DNA from: Paenibacillus sp. FSL H3-0469
Lineage (GTDB): Bacteria > Bacillota > Bacilli > Paenibacillales > Paenibacillaceae
Reading direction: 5' to 3'
Assembly (NCBI RefSeq): GCF_038051945.1
Contig: NZ_CP150302.1
Span: forward strand, 1,178,001 to 1,242,000
DNA length: 64,000 bases
Made by a program: the position numbers and the translations under genes. Below are positions 34,182 through 42,371 of this stretch, piece by piece; within the stretch, counting starts at the first letter, position 1, and each line of letters starts with the position of its first letter. The notes under the pieces are model-generated. The model ran no database searches. It had not been told where the DNA came from and saw only the letters and a list, made by a program, of their open reading frames with translations.

Positions 34182-35861
34182 TTAGACCTTATAATGTTCA
34201 AATGATACCGGTTTGCCGTTAATCTGCGAAAGTATTCCCGTATGCTTATTGTCAATGCTGAGCTGCAGGCGTTCATTCCCGCTCCAGGCCGTATACGCTG
34301 CCGAGAGGCTCTCTCCCTCCGTAAATTCCGGTGCCCGCTTCATAGCGGCTGCAGCGAATTCCTCAAGCCCGTATATCCCCAGCTCTGCCGCCTGATCTGT
34401 GCTAAGCGCTTCGACCACGACGCCTCCCGGCATGTTCTTGGACGTTACCTCCAGATAGGATGACCGCTCCAGCAGTTCATAATCTTGTGATACATAGACG
34501 GCAAAATACACATTGCCCGCATAGCCAAGCAGCGCCTTGGGCTGCCTGATCCATTCGCCTAGCGGAAGCACCCCGACGATGGCTGTATCTGCTCCTTCGG
34601 GCACAGGGAACAGCGACAGTACCGTGTTCCGGTGATATAGCACCTCCATATAAGGACTCTGGTGCCGGGGATCGCCCGGCTGATAGCCTTGACCCGGATG
34701 GAAAAAGTAAAGCCGGTTCACACCTTCCGCCGCCGGAACCGGCAGCGAGAAGGCCCAGCGCAGCTGCTCATTGTCGAATTCCTCCACCCGCTCCCACATC
34801 CCGCCTGCCGCGTAATCCTTGCAGATATAGGCGTAAGAATGCAGCGCCGGCTGGCGCTCCGGGGAACCGGCAACCACCTTCTCAGTCTTCTTGCAGACCT
34901 CCACCGGTAACTGGCGGTTCAGCGCAGTAGAGCGCACCTCTTCCGGTGCTTCATAATAGAGGAACCCTGCGTATTCGGTACGGGGCATCTCCGCAGGCAG
35001 AGCAAAATCCCCGAACTGCACATAGTCGTGCAGCACATTGCCGTCTGCCGGAACATCATGCGGCCAGCCCCGGGAATGCGCGCCTGCCCACGCCCCTTGC
35101 AGATACCATTGGCTCCGCTCAGCCCACAGGAAGTCCAGCATCCCGCCAAGCATCTCTCTGACGCTGCTGTCCTCTTCAAGCTCCCAGGCACAAGTGAATG
35201 CCTGTACCCAGTGCCAGAACCACGGCAGGCTGCCATACTCCGGCATGCCCTTCGCACGGATATGCGCCAGCGTGATCTCCAGGCTGTGCCGCCCGTCTTC
35301 CCGCAGCTCCTCATCCTCAAACAGCTGGCCGAAGATCAGCTTCGCCGCCGTATATTTCGCTTCATGATGGCCGAACTCCGCTACCTGCTTCCGGAAGAAG
35401 CCGCTGCGGTAGATATGTCCAATTGCTGTATGGAACGCCACGCGCAGTCCCGCGCTGAACCGGGCGGAATATCGCTTGCAGAACCAGACCATCAGGCTGC
35501 CCATGATCTCCACCGGCAGCTCATGCGGTGCAGCCTCCTGAGGCGCGGGGCTTAGCCCCAGCGGCCAATGTCCATATAAGGGTGTTCCCGGCATCCGGTT
35601 CTGAAGTCTAACCGTCTCTAAAAGTACAGCTTCGGCCTTCCGCTTGGCATCCTCCCGGCTGAACGGCAGCTCCAGGTTATCATCCACCGCAGCGGCAAAT
35701 AAATAGGAAGCATAATAGAAGTTGTTGCGCACATCATCATGGAACCAGAGTCCGCTGAACAGCAGCGGACGGCGCTCTGCCTCCACTGCGGCAGCGTACA
35801 TAATCTCCCGCTGGCGTACTATATAAGAAGTCTCTTGCTGATGCTTAGGCTGGTCTGTCAT
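34182..35861 (-). CDS. Unrecognised 559-residue protein beside the kdu genes, possible carbohydrate-active enzyme
   Basis: I do not recognise the family. Start ATG 35861 has GGAGGG eight bases upstream; the frame is also open to 35894. There is no signal peptide. The N-terminal 300 residues are helical and rich in Trp, His and Tyr (LWFHDDVRNNFYYASYLFAA, YGSLPWFWHWVQAFTCAWEL, WAGAHSRGWPHDVPADGN). The C-terminal part looks beta-rich (LRWAFSLPVPAAEGVNRLYF, AIVGVLPLGEWIRQPKALLGYAGNVY shortened). A helical toroid plus beta sandwich is the layout of several polysaccharide lyases and GH families. It is divergent from kduI, so uronate polysaccharide use is a reasonable guess. Confidence 0.7.
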   Translation of the reverse strand: MTDQPKHQQETSYIVRQREIMYAAAVEAERRPLLFSGLWFHDDVRNNFYYASYLFAAAVDDNLELPFSREDAKRKAEAVLLETVRLQNRMPGTPLYGHWPLGLSPAPQEAAPHELPVEIMGSLMVWFCKRYSARFSAGLRVAFHTAIGHIYRSGFFRKQVAEFGHHEAKYTAAKLIFGQLFEDEELREDGRHSLEITLAHIRAKGMPEYGSLPWFWHWVQAFTCAWELEEDSSVREMLGGMLDFLWAERSQWYLQGAWAGAHSRGWPHDVPADGNVLHDYVQFGDFALPAEMPRTEYAGFLYYEAPEEVRSTALNRQLPVEVCKKTEKVVAGSPERQPALHSYAYICKDYAAGGMWERVEEFDNEQLRWAFSLPVPAAEGVNRLYFFHPGQGYQPGDPRHQSPYMEVLYHRNTVLSLFPVPEGADTAIVGVLPLGEWIRQPKALLGYAGNVYFAVYVSQDYELLERSSYLEVTSKNMPGGVVVEALSTDQAAELGIYGLEEFAAAAMKRAPEFTEGESLSAAYTAWSGNERLQLSIDNKHTGILSQINGKPVSFEHYKV

Positions 35862-36084
35862 ATTGCTCACCCTCCACAGTGATATTTCTATCATTTATTT
35901 TACAGTGCAATTCGTTCTCTCCTGCTCTATTGTGCACGCTTTCAGTACATATGGCAATCTTATCAGTGAATAAATAAACTAAAATAAACGTACTAAAAAA
36001 GATTATGCTTGATAAATGAACGTAAATGGATTAAATTGTACCTATACGAACGAAAATATGTTTTCTAAGGAGACTGAATATTCG

Positions 36085-36918
36085 ATGGAAAGACGTTTTG
36101 CATCACATCCGAATGAAGTGAAGCAGTTTGACACTGAGCGCCTGCGCAAGGAGTTCCATATCCCGGTGATCTTCGCACCAGACGAGCTGAAGCTTGTCCT
36201 GACGCATGAAGACCGCATGATCGTTGGCGGAGCAAATCCGGTGAACGGCGAGGTGGCTCTGACTACGGACCTCAAGGAGCTTGGCGTAACTTACTTCCTG
36301 GAACGCCGTGAGCTGGGCGTTATCAATGTCGGCGGCAAGGGTTCGGTTGTTGTGGACGGAACTGAATATGAGGTTGATTTCAAGGAATGCCTGTATGTGG
36401 GCCAGGGCTCGAAGGATGTTATTTTCAAGAGCGCTGACAGCGCCAAGCCGGCCAAATTCTATCTGAATTCCGCTCCGGCGCACCAGTCCTACCCGACTAC
36501 GAAGACTACGCTGGCTGAATCCGAATCCGGGGCCATGGGCGGTCTGGAGAATTCCAATGAACGGACGATTCACCGCTTCATCCACACGAACGGCGTGCAG
36601 AGCGCACAGCTTGTCATGGGGATGACTCAGCTGAAGCCGGGCAGCATGTGGAACACCATGCCATCGCATACACATCCACGCCGGATGGAAGCCTACTTCT
36701 ATTTCGATCTGCCGGACGATTCCATCGTCTTCCACCTGATGGGCGAACCGACCGAGACCCGTCACATTGTAATGCACAATGAACAGGCTGTTATCTCGCC
36801 AAGCTGGTCCATTCACAGCGGTGTGGGCACGCATAACTATACCTTCATCTGGAGCATGGCCGGAGACAACAAGCGGTATGATGATATGGACCCCGTAGGG
36901 ATGAAAGAATTACAATAG
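36085..36918 (+). CDS. kduI: 5-dehydro-4-deoxy-D-glucuronate isomerase
   Basis: Isomerises 5-keto-4-deoxyuronate to 2,5-diketo-3-deoxygluconate in unsaturated uronate breakdown. 277 residues from ATG 36085 (MERRFASHPNEVKQFDTERL), matching the family length; an upstream in-frame ATG at 36016 adds unrelated sequence. The cupin metal site is in NTMPSHTHPRRMEAYFYF and SWSIHSGVGTHNYTF, and FLERRELGVINVGGKG is diagnostic. AAGGAG is 12 bases upstream. It is followed by a DeoR regulator and kduD. Confidence 0.96.
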   Translation: MERRFASHPNEVKQFDTERLRKEFHIPVIFAPDELKLVLTHEDRMIVGGANPVNGEVALTTDLKELGVTYFLERRELGVINVGGKGSVVVDGTEYEVDFKECLYVGQGSKDVIFKSADSAKPAKFYLNSAPAHQSYPTTKTTLAESESGAMGGLENSNERTIHRFIHTNGVQSAQLVMGMTQLKPGSMWNTMPSHTHPRRMEAYFYFDLPDDSIVFHLMGEPTETRHIVMHNEQAVISPSWSIHSGVGTHNYTFIWSMAGDNKRYDDMDPVGMKELQ

Positions 36919-36952
36919 AAGCAAATCAACTACGGAAAGATGAGGCAGGCGG

Positions 36953-37708
36953 ATGAACCCGATACGGCGGCACGAGATGATTATGGAAGTTATGCTGAAC
37001 CAGAAGGATGTAACCGTGAACGAATTGAGCGACAAGCTCCAGGTCACCGGCAAAACGATCCGCGAGGACTTAAGCAAGCTGGAGGAACAAGGACTGATTA
37101 TGCGCGTCCACGGCGGCGCCGTGCTGGCACAGAGCGATCAGTTCGGCATTCTGCCCCTGCGCAATCCGCTGGATAAATACGCTGAGGAGAAGACGGAGAT
37201 TGCCCGGCGTGCGCTGGCGCATATCGCTCCGGATGACATCATTGCCCTGGACGGCGGAAGCACAACGCTTGAGATTGCCCGGCGGCTGGACAATATTCCC
37301 CTTACGGTCATTACCAATGATGTCTACATCATCAGTGAGCTGGTTCCCAGAGACAACATCCGGCTGGTCGTTCCCGGCGGTTACCGTGTCCGCAATATGC
37401 TGGCCGGTCCCGAAGCCGTGTCCTATGTACAGAAGCTTAATATTCAAAAAGCCTTTCTCTCGGCCACAGCCGTTCATATTGAACACGGCCTGTCCATCTA
37501 TACCGGCGATCTTATAGATTTCAAACAGGCGTTAGTCTCCACGGCCCGTCAGGTGTTCGCCGCATGCGATCATCACAAATTCGGTCAGACCGCGCTGCGC
37601 ACCTTCGCTTCCCTGCAGGAGGTCGATGTGCTGCTGACGGACAGCGGGCTCGCCCCGGAGACCGCCGGGCTGTTCCGCAAAGCTGGCATTAATATTGAAT
37701 GCGGGTAA
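36953..37708 (+). CDS. DeoR family regulator of the kdu genes
   Basis: 251 residues. The N-terminal winged helix (VNELSDKLQVTGKTIREDLS) is followed by the DeoR sensor (DIIALDGGSTTLEIARRL, VFAACDHHKFGQTALR). It lies 34 bases after kduI and 38 before kduD, inside the operon, so autoregulation by a uronate intermediate is likely. Many relatives use LacI or IclR proteins (KdgR) for this job, so a DeoR member here is a variation. Function is inferred from position. Confidence 0.86.
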   Translation: MNPIRRHEMIMEVMLNQKDVTVNELSDKLQVTGKTIREDLSKLEEQGLIMRVHGGAVLAQSDQFGILPLRNPLDKYAEEKTEIARRALAHIAPDDIIALDGGSTTLEIARRLDNIPLTVITNDVYIISELVPRDNIRLVVPGGYRVRNMLAGPEAVSYVQKLNIQKAFLSATAVHIEHGLSIYTGDLIDFKQALVSTARQVFAACDHHKFGQTALRTFASLQEVDVLLTDSGLAPETAGLFRKAGINIECG

Positions 37709-37746
37709 CTATACAATTCCAATAGCTCAAAGGAGAGATTAATCAT

Positions 37747-38502
37747 ATGTCATCTTTATTCAGCTTGGCAGGTAAAACAGCAATCGTAACAGGCGCAGCG
37801 CAAGGTCTTGGACAAGGCATTGCCATCGCCTTCGCAGAAGCCGGTGCAGACGTAGTCTCCGTATCTCTTAATTCCAGTGACGAGACCGTAGCAGCCTGTG
37901 AAGCTTTTGGCGTCAAAGCACTGAGCATCTCCGCTGACCTCAGCGATCATTCCAAGCTTCAAGGCATGTTCGACGAAGCCGTTGCCTTCACCGGCAAAGT
38001 GGATATCCTCGTCAACTGTGCAGGCATGATCCGCCGCACTCCGGCCAAGGACCATAGCGAGAAGGACTGGTTCGATGTCATCAACCTCAACCAGAACACC
38101 GTCTTCCTGCTGTCGCAGATTGTCGGACGTCACTTCCTGGAACGGGGAAGCGGCAAAATCATCAACATCGCCTCCATGCTCTCCTACCAGGGCGGCATCA
38201 ACGTGCCGGGCTACACAGCAAGTAAGCATGCCGTAGCCGGTCTGACCAAAGCCTTCGCCAATGAATGGGCTGGCTCGGGCCTTAACATCAACGCGATTGC
38301 TCCGGGCTACATGGCTACCGAGAATACCGCTCCAATCCGTGCGGACCAGAGCCGCTCCGATTCCATCCTTGACCGTATTCCAGCCGGACGCTGGGGAACT
38401 GCTGACGATGTGAAGGGCCCTGCCGTATTCCTGGCCTCCGCCGCTTCCGACTACCTGAACGGCCACATTCTGAATGTGGATGGCGGCTGGTTGGCTAGAT
38501 AA
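37747..38502 (+). CDS. kduD: 2-dehydro-3-deoxy-D-gluconate 5-dehydrogenase
   Basis: NAD-dependent reduction of 2,5-diketo-3-deoxygluconate to 2-keto-3-deoxygluconate. 251 residues, short-chain dehydrogenase fold: TGAAQGLGQGIAIAFAEAGA, the NCAGMIRR segment and the catalytic set Ser (IASMLSYQGG), Tyr and Lys (GYTASKHAVAG). AAGGAGAG precedes ATG. Last gene of the kduI-deoR-kduD operon. KDG kinase and aldolase genes are not in the window. Confidence 0.94.
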   Translation: MSSLFSLAGKTAIVTGAAQGLGQGIAIAFAEAGADVVSVSLNSSDETVAACEAFGVKALSISADLSDHSKLQGMFDEAVAFTGKVDILVNCAGMIRRTPAKDHSEKDWFDVINLNQNTVFLLSQIVGRHFLERGSGKIINIASMLSYQGGINVPGYTASKHAVAGLTKAFANEWAGSGLNINAIAPGYMATENTAPIRADQSRSDSILDRIPAGRWGTADDVKGPAVFLASAASDYLNGHILNVDGGWLAR

Positions 38503-38518
38503 GGAACGACAAGTAGAA

Positions 38519-38597
38519 ACGGGCGCCGTCCTTACAGAGACGGCACCCGTACAAAGAACCCCCGGTTGCTTCTTAATGAAGCATGGCCGGGGGTTTT
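38519..38597. terminator. Double terminator between kduD and the ABC-2 genes
   Basis: Two hairpins lie in tandem. ACGGGCGCCGTC pairs with GACGGCACCCGT (38519-38550, one mismatch). AACCCCCGG pairs with CCGGGGGTT (38557-38595) and is followed by TTTGT. The second is a strong terminator for kduD and sits between converging genes. Confidence 0.88.
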
Positions 38598-38606
38598 GTA
38601 TGTTCC

Positions 38607-40031
38607 TTATAGTCTGCTCATGAGCTGAGGCCGGGTTATGTTGTCCGAGATTCTTTTGAGACAGAATAGATTGCTAATTCCAAGAACCGCGAGATAGATC
38701 ATGGACCCCATCATCATGTTCGGAGCCAAGTAGATGATATATAATACCGGGAACACAAACAGAAAGGACAGAAGGCTTGTCGCATACAAGCCCTGACGCG
38801 GAGTTCTGAGCCGCAGAGAAAGAATAGCTGCTATGAACATCATGGCTATGGATGAGAGCAGACCAACGGGAAACAGCAGGATAAGCTGTGCAGCTGTATA
38901 GCCTTGGATGGAGACAAGCTCAGGACTGATCAGCGCTGCAATAGATACCCCCGCCAACGTCAGCAGGGATGAGAGGGCCAGCATGACCGCCGTTACAAGC
39001 ACTGGAATCATACATTTAGCCAGAAAGACCGGCCGGATCTGCAGAGGTGTAGACAATAGGGCTTCCCCTGTCTTATATACTTTTTCCCCGCCTATGGAGT
39101 ACGCTATTAAGTTAGTCGGCACTCTCGGTATCATTAGCACGGTTAGCAGGACGGCATAGTTGAGGTCAAGCGTTCCCGTAAAATACAGCAGCAGACACAC
39201 CATAGCAACCGGCGAGAAGCACAGAAATCCAAAGCTCAGGAGCATTCTTTTCAAGGTCATCAGCATCTTCCATTCCAATCTTAACACTATGCCAAACTGA
39301 GATCCCGGGAGAGCTAAGGATATACGCTGCTGATGCCCTCTCTCCGTCTTCTGGATGGCTATCGGCTGGAAAAAATCCGGCTGCTTCATCCTCCTGATCT
39401 TCGCCGCGAACATCGATATAACCCAAAGGTAAATCAATGTACAGATGCAACTTACAATCAGCGCCGAGAACAAGTCCACAGTTCTTATAACCGACAGACA
39501 GATGACCAGGAGAAAGCTGAGAGGATAAGCCATTAGCGACACCCGCTGGTTGGCAGCCCGCAAATCTCCTGATGTGGAGGAAACATACACCCCGCCCATG
39601 CATATTGCACTATAATTCAGTCCAGCTACAATCAGGATGCACATCCATTGCCAAGGAATCAACGCTGCTCCGCCGCCGGTAAGATAGCTCGTTAACGCAG
39701 AGCAGAGAACGGTTATAGTGAAGTAGACCAGCGCAAATAAGAAGCAGAACTCAAACTTCCTCCAAAGCATGCTTTTCCCATGGATGGGACTGGACAGGAG
39801 TGTCTCCAAAGTATGGTGCTCCCGTTCCCCCGCAATGCTGCCGGCTAACATGGGTCTCAGTAAGACTGACGTAAGTAATGCTGCGGTGGCTAAGGAGACT
39901 TCTACCCCGTGCATGAACAGCGGGAGGATTATACCGGTAATGCCTATGGACAGGCCGTAAAAGAAGAGCATCCCTTTGTCACTTGTAAACTCTGCGCACT
40001 GCATACGAAAAACGGGATAGGATCTGTTCAT
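38607..40031 (-). CDS. ABC-2 type transporter permease
   Basis: 474 residues with about twelve hydrophobic helices, an ABC-2 exporter membrane subunit of doubled size. The segment MLAGSIAGEREHHTLETLLSSP cut across the first loop is typical of this family: the loop EREHHTLETLL recurs in NatB-like permeases. It overlaps the ATPase gene by four bases. The substrate may be a peptide, ion or drug and cannot be read from the sequence. Confidence 0.88.
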   Translation of the reverse strand: MNRSYPVFRMQCAEFTSDKGMLFFYGLSIGITGIILPLFMHGVEVSLATAALLTSVLLRPMLAGSIAGEREHHTLETLLSSPIHGKSMLWRKFEFCFLFALVYFTITVLCSALTSYLTGGGAALIPWQWMCILIVAGLNYSAICMGGVYVSSTSGDLRAANQRVSLMAYPLSFLLVICLSVIRTVDLFSALIVSCICTLIYLWVISMFAAKIRRMKQPDFFQPIAIQKTERGHQQRISLALPGSQFGIVLRLEWKMLMTLKRMLLSFGFLCFSPVAMVCLLLYFTGTLDLNYAVLLTVLMIPRVPTNLIAYSIGGEKVYKTGEALLSTPLQIRPVFLAKCMIPVLVTAVMLALSSLLTLAGVSIAALISPELVSIQGYTAAQLILLFPVGLLSSIAMMFIAAILSLRLRTPRQGLYATSLLSFLFVFPVLYIIYLAPNMMMGSMIYLAVLGISNLFCLKRISDNITRPQLMSRL

Positions 40032-40777
40032 CTGCCTCCCCCCTGCTCTATCTCCATGTACAGCTTCTCAAGACTGAATTGCCCGTTCTCCCTGTAATGC
40101 TCGCTGTCCCGGAGCGCCGAGATAGAATCTGTAAAAATATTCCGCCCGTGCCGCAGAATCGTGATTCTATCGCACAGCTTTTGGACCTCTTCCAAATTAT
40201 GCGTGGTCATAATAATGGTGGTCCATTCCTCCTTCGCCAGCCGCGATAACAACTTCCTCAGATCGGTTGTGCTGACAGGATCAAGCCCATTAGAAGGCTC
40301 ATCCAGGATCAGAAGGCGCGGTTTATGCAGTATGGCCCGGATCAGGGCAACCTTTTTCTTCATGCCGGTAGACAAGCCCTTAATCATCGTTCGTTTCTTG
40401 TCCTGCAGTTCAAATGTCCGCAGCAGCTCGTCAATACGGCTACTAGATTCTACACGGCTCATACCATAAATGTCAGCGTAATACATCAGGTTATCCCAGA
40501 CGGTCAAAGACTCGTACAGCCCTGTATCTTCGGATAATACTCCGCACAGCCCGCGCACGCTATCCCCCTCCTGTATAGGATTCCGCCCAAAAACATTGAC
40601 CTCCCCGTCGTCCGGCTCCAGCAGACCAAGCAGCAGGCGAAGCGTTGTGGTCTTTCCCGCTCCATTGTGCCCAAGCAGTGCATAGACCTCGCCCTCCGCG
40701 ATACTCAGATCCAGGCCGTTTACGGCAGCGACATCGCCAAAGGACTTTCTGACCCCTGCGAACCGTATATTCTCCAT
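40028..40777 (-). CDS. ABC transporter ATP-binding protein
   Basis: 249 residues with Walker A LLGHNGAGKTTTLRLLLG, signature LSTGMKKKVALIRAI, Walker B LLILDEPSNGLDP and switch histidine MTTHNLEEV. The LSTGM signature is frequent in ABC-2 exporters. It is first in a two-gene operon with the permease. A palindrome (GTGTAGT/ACTACAC) in the upstream gap may let the divergent XRE regulator control both sides. Confidence 0.93.
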   Translation of the reverse strand: MENIRFAGVRKSFGDVAAVNGLDLSIAEGEVYALLGHNGAGKTTTLRLLLGLLEPDDGEVNVFGRNPIQEGDSVRGLCGVLSEDTGLYESLTVWDNLMYYADIYGMSRVESSSRIDELLRTFELQDKKRTMIKGLSTGMKKKVALIRAILHKPRLLILDEPSNGLDPVSTTDLRKLLSRLAKEEWTTIIMTTHNLEEVQKLCDRITILRHGRNIFTDSISALRDSEHYRENGQFSLEKLYMEIEQGGGR

Positions 40778-40831
40778 GCTCCCCGCACCATCCTTTAGGT
40801 TAACTTATGTATAGCTTACTGCACATATTTA

Positions 40832-40847
40832 GTGTAGTCAACTACAC
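40832..40847. promoter_or_regulatory. Inverted repeat between the ABC-2 and XRE genes
   Basis: GTGTAGT, CA, ACTACAC is a perfect 7-base inverted repeat, extended on both sides by ATTTA and ATAAAT. GTTAACTT occurs on either side (about 40799 and 40860). It is the only marked symmetry in the 167-base divergent gap and is a plausible operator. Confidence 0.5.
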
Positions 40848-40944
40848 ATAAATGGTATAGTTAACTTGACTAAGCCCTTAACCGTGCAACATAATAACAG
40901 AGTTGAGGTGCAGATAACATTACTTCAGGGGAGGTGGCTGGTTA

Positions 40945-41166
40945 TTGAAGACAAGAATACGCGAGCTGCGAAAAGAGCGGCGGATTTCCCAAGAGGAATT
41001 GGCTAAGGCACTGCGTGTCACACGGCACACCATCACTTCAATCGAGAATGAAAAGTACATCGCCTCCCTCCCGCTTGCCTATAAAATTTCAAAATTTTTC
41101 GGTTTGCCGATCGAGGATATTTTTGATTTTTCAGATGTGGAGGAGATCGACTATGAAGTCTTTTGA
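40945..41166 (+). CDS. Small XRE-family regulator
   Basis: 73 residues, almost entirely a Cro/CI-type helix-turn-helix: IRELRKERRISQEELAKALR, then VTRHTITSIENEKY, and the closing LPIEDIFDF. This compact form is common next to small membrane proteins in Firmicutes. It begins at TTG with GGGGAGG ten bases upstream; no ATG is available. It overlaps the next gene by 14 bases. Confidence 0.88.
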   Translation: MKTRIRELRKERRISQEELAKALRVTRHTITSIENEKYIASLPLAYKISKFFGLPIEDIFDFSDVEEIDYEVF

Positions 41167-41605
41167 ACAGGAGCTGCGGCGGCGGATCGTTATCAATTCC
41201 TTCTACGCGGCAGGTATGGGGATAACCGTTATTGTGGCGTTTATACTCAAAGCATTCGTATGGGGCAGGCTCGACATGCTGGACAGCTGGGATATAGGGA
41301 TTCTCGCCGGTTTATTGTCCGGTTCGTGGATTTCTGCAGCTCTCCGTATTGCCAGGCTCCGCAAGGCGCTCAAAAACCCTGAAATACTAGAAGCGTTACA
41401 TATTGCCGCGCAAGATGAACGTAACCGGATGATCGCCTTAAAAACGGGCAGGGCTGCTATACGTCTGTTCTTTCTTTTATTGTCTCTTTCTGCTGTCGTC
41501 GCCTCTTTGATTAACCAAACCGTGTTCTTAACAATTGCTGTGACTTTGCTTACCCTTATGTTGTTGTACCTTCTGTTATCAGCATACTACTCCCGGAAAA
41601 TTTAA
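41153..41605 (+). CDS. Small integral membrane protein paired with the XRE regulator
   Basis: 150 residues from ATG 41153, which has GGAGGAG upstream and overlaps the XRE stop. Two pairs of membrane helices are evident: SFYAAGMGITVIVAFILKAF and WDIGILAGLLSGSWISAALR, then LFFLLLSLSAVVASLI and FLTIAVTLLTLMLLYLLLS. The middle is a basic cytoplasmic loop. XRE plus membrane-protein pairs are widespread, but their function is not clear to me. Confidence 0.82.
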   Translation: MKSFEQELRRRIVINSFYAAGMGITVIVAFILKAFVWGRLDMLDSWDIGILAGLLSGSWISAALRIARLRKALKNPEILEALHIAAQDERNRMIALKTGRAAIRLFFLLLSLSAVVASLINQTVFLTIAVTLLTLMLLYLLLSAYYSRKI

Positions 41606-41632
41606 CTTACCGGGACAATGGAGGCGAATTGT

Positions 41633-42268
41633 ATGAATGAAGAATTATTAGCTACATTCGATGAACAAGGAAATCGTACGGGGACGGCTCCCCGGGACGA
41701 GGTGCACCGCCAAGGCCTCTGGCATGAGACCTTCCACTGCTGGTTTGTCCGTAAGGCTGACAACGGGCTGAGGATCTGCCTCCAGCTGCGTAGTCAGCAA
41801 AAGAAAGATTATGCCGGGCTGCTCGACATCACCGCTGCCGGACATCTGCTGGCAGAGGAGACGGCCTTGGACGGCATTCGCGAGGTCCAGGAGGAGCTGG
41901 GACTTGCGATAGCTTTTGACGAGTTACAGCCGCTCGGGGTCATCCCCTACCAGATGGATTCCGCCGGATTCATGGACCGTGAACGGGCGCATGTCTATGT
42001 CTATGAGAACCGCTATGCGCTCAGTGCATTCACGCCGCAGCTGGAAGAAGTGGCAGGCATCGTAGAGGCCCGCTTCACTGACTTCCGCAGCTTCATCTCG
42101 GGCGCAGACAGCAAGCTTCATGTGCAGGGCTTCCAGATTAACGGGAACGGTGAACGAACGGACATCGATGAACTAGTGGACTTCACGCGCTTTGTCCCGC
42201 ATGAGCGTGAATATTTTAGGCGGGTGATTGAGGGGATTGAGCGGTTGTACGGTCCAGCCATAACCTAA
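41633..42268 (+). CDS. Nudix hydrolase, isopentenyl-diphosphate-isomerase-like subgroup
   Basis: 211 residues from ATG 41633 (GGAGG eight bases upstream; an ATG at 41618 is also in frame). The opening TFDEQGNRTGTAPRDEVHRQGLWHETFHCW, given here in part as PRDEVHRQGLWH, is typical of the Idi-like Nudix subgroup. The Nudix box AAGHLLAEETALDGIREVQE continues EELGL; its spacing is one residue shorter than canonical. The substrate is unknown. A strong terminator follows. Confidence 0.87.
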   Translation: MNEELLATFDEQGNRTGTAPRDEVHRQGLWHETFHCWFVRKADNGLRICLQLRSQQKKDYAGLLDITAAGHLLAEETALDGIREVQEELGLAIAFDELQPLGVIPYQMDSAGFMDRERAHVYVYENRYALSAFTPQLEEVAGIVEARFTDFRSFISGADSKLHVQGFQINGNGERTDIDELVDFTRFVPHEREYFRRVIEGIERLYGPAIT

Positions 42269-42279
42269 GACATACTTAA

Positions 42280-42315
42280 AAGGCAGAACCCGTCGATGGG
42301 GTTCTGCCTTCTTCA
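42280..42315 (+). terminator. Terminator after the Nudix gene
   Basis: AAGGCAGAACCC pairs perfectly with GGGTTCTGCCTT, and a CTTCTT tract follows. It lies 12 bases after the stop and also faces the converging GH42 gene. Confidence 0.85.
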
Positions 42316-42371
42316 TCTCAATGTATCTTTGCAGATACATGTACTATATAACGCGATTCAGCCGCTTCTTC

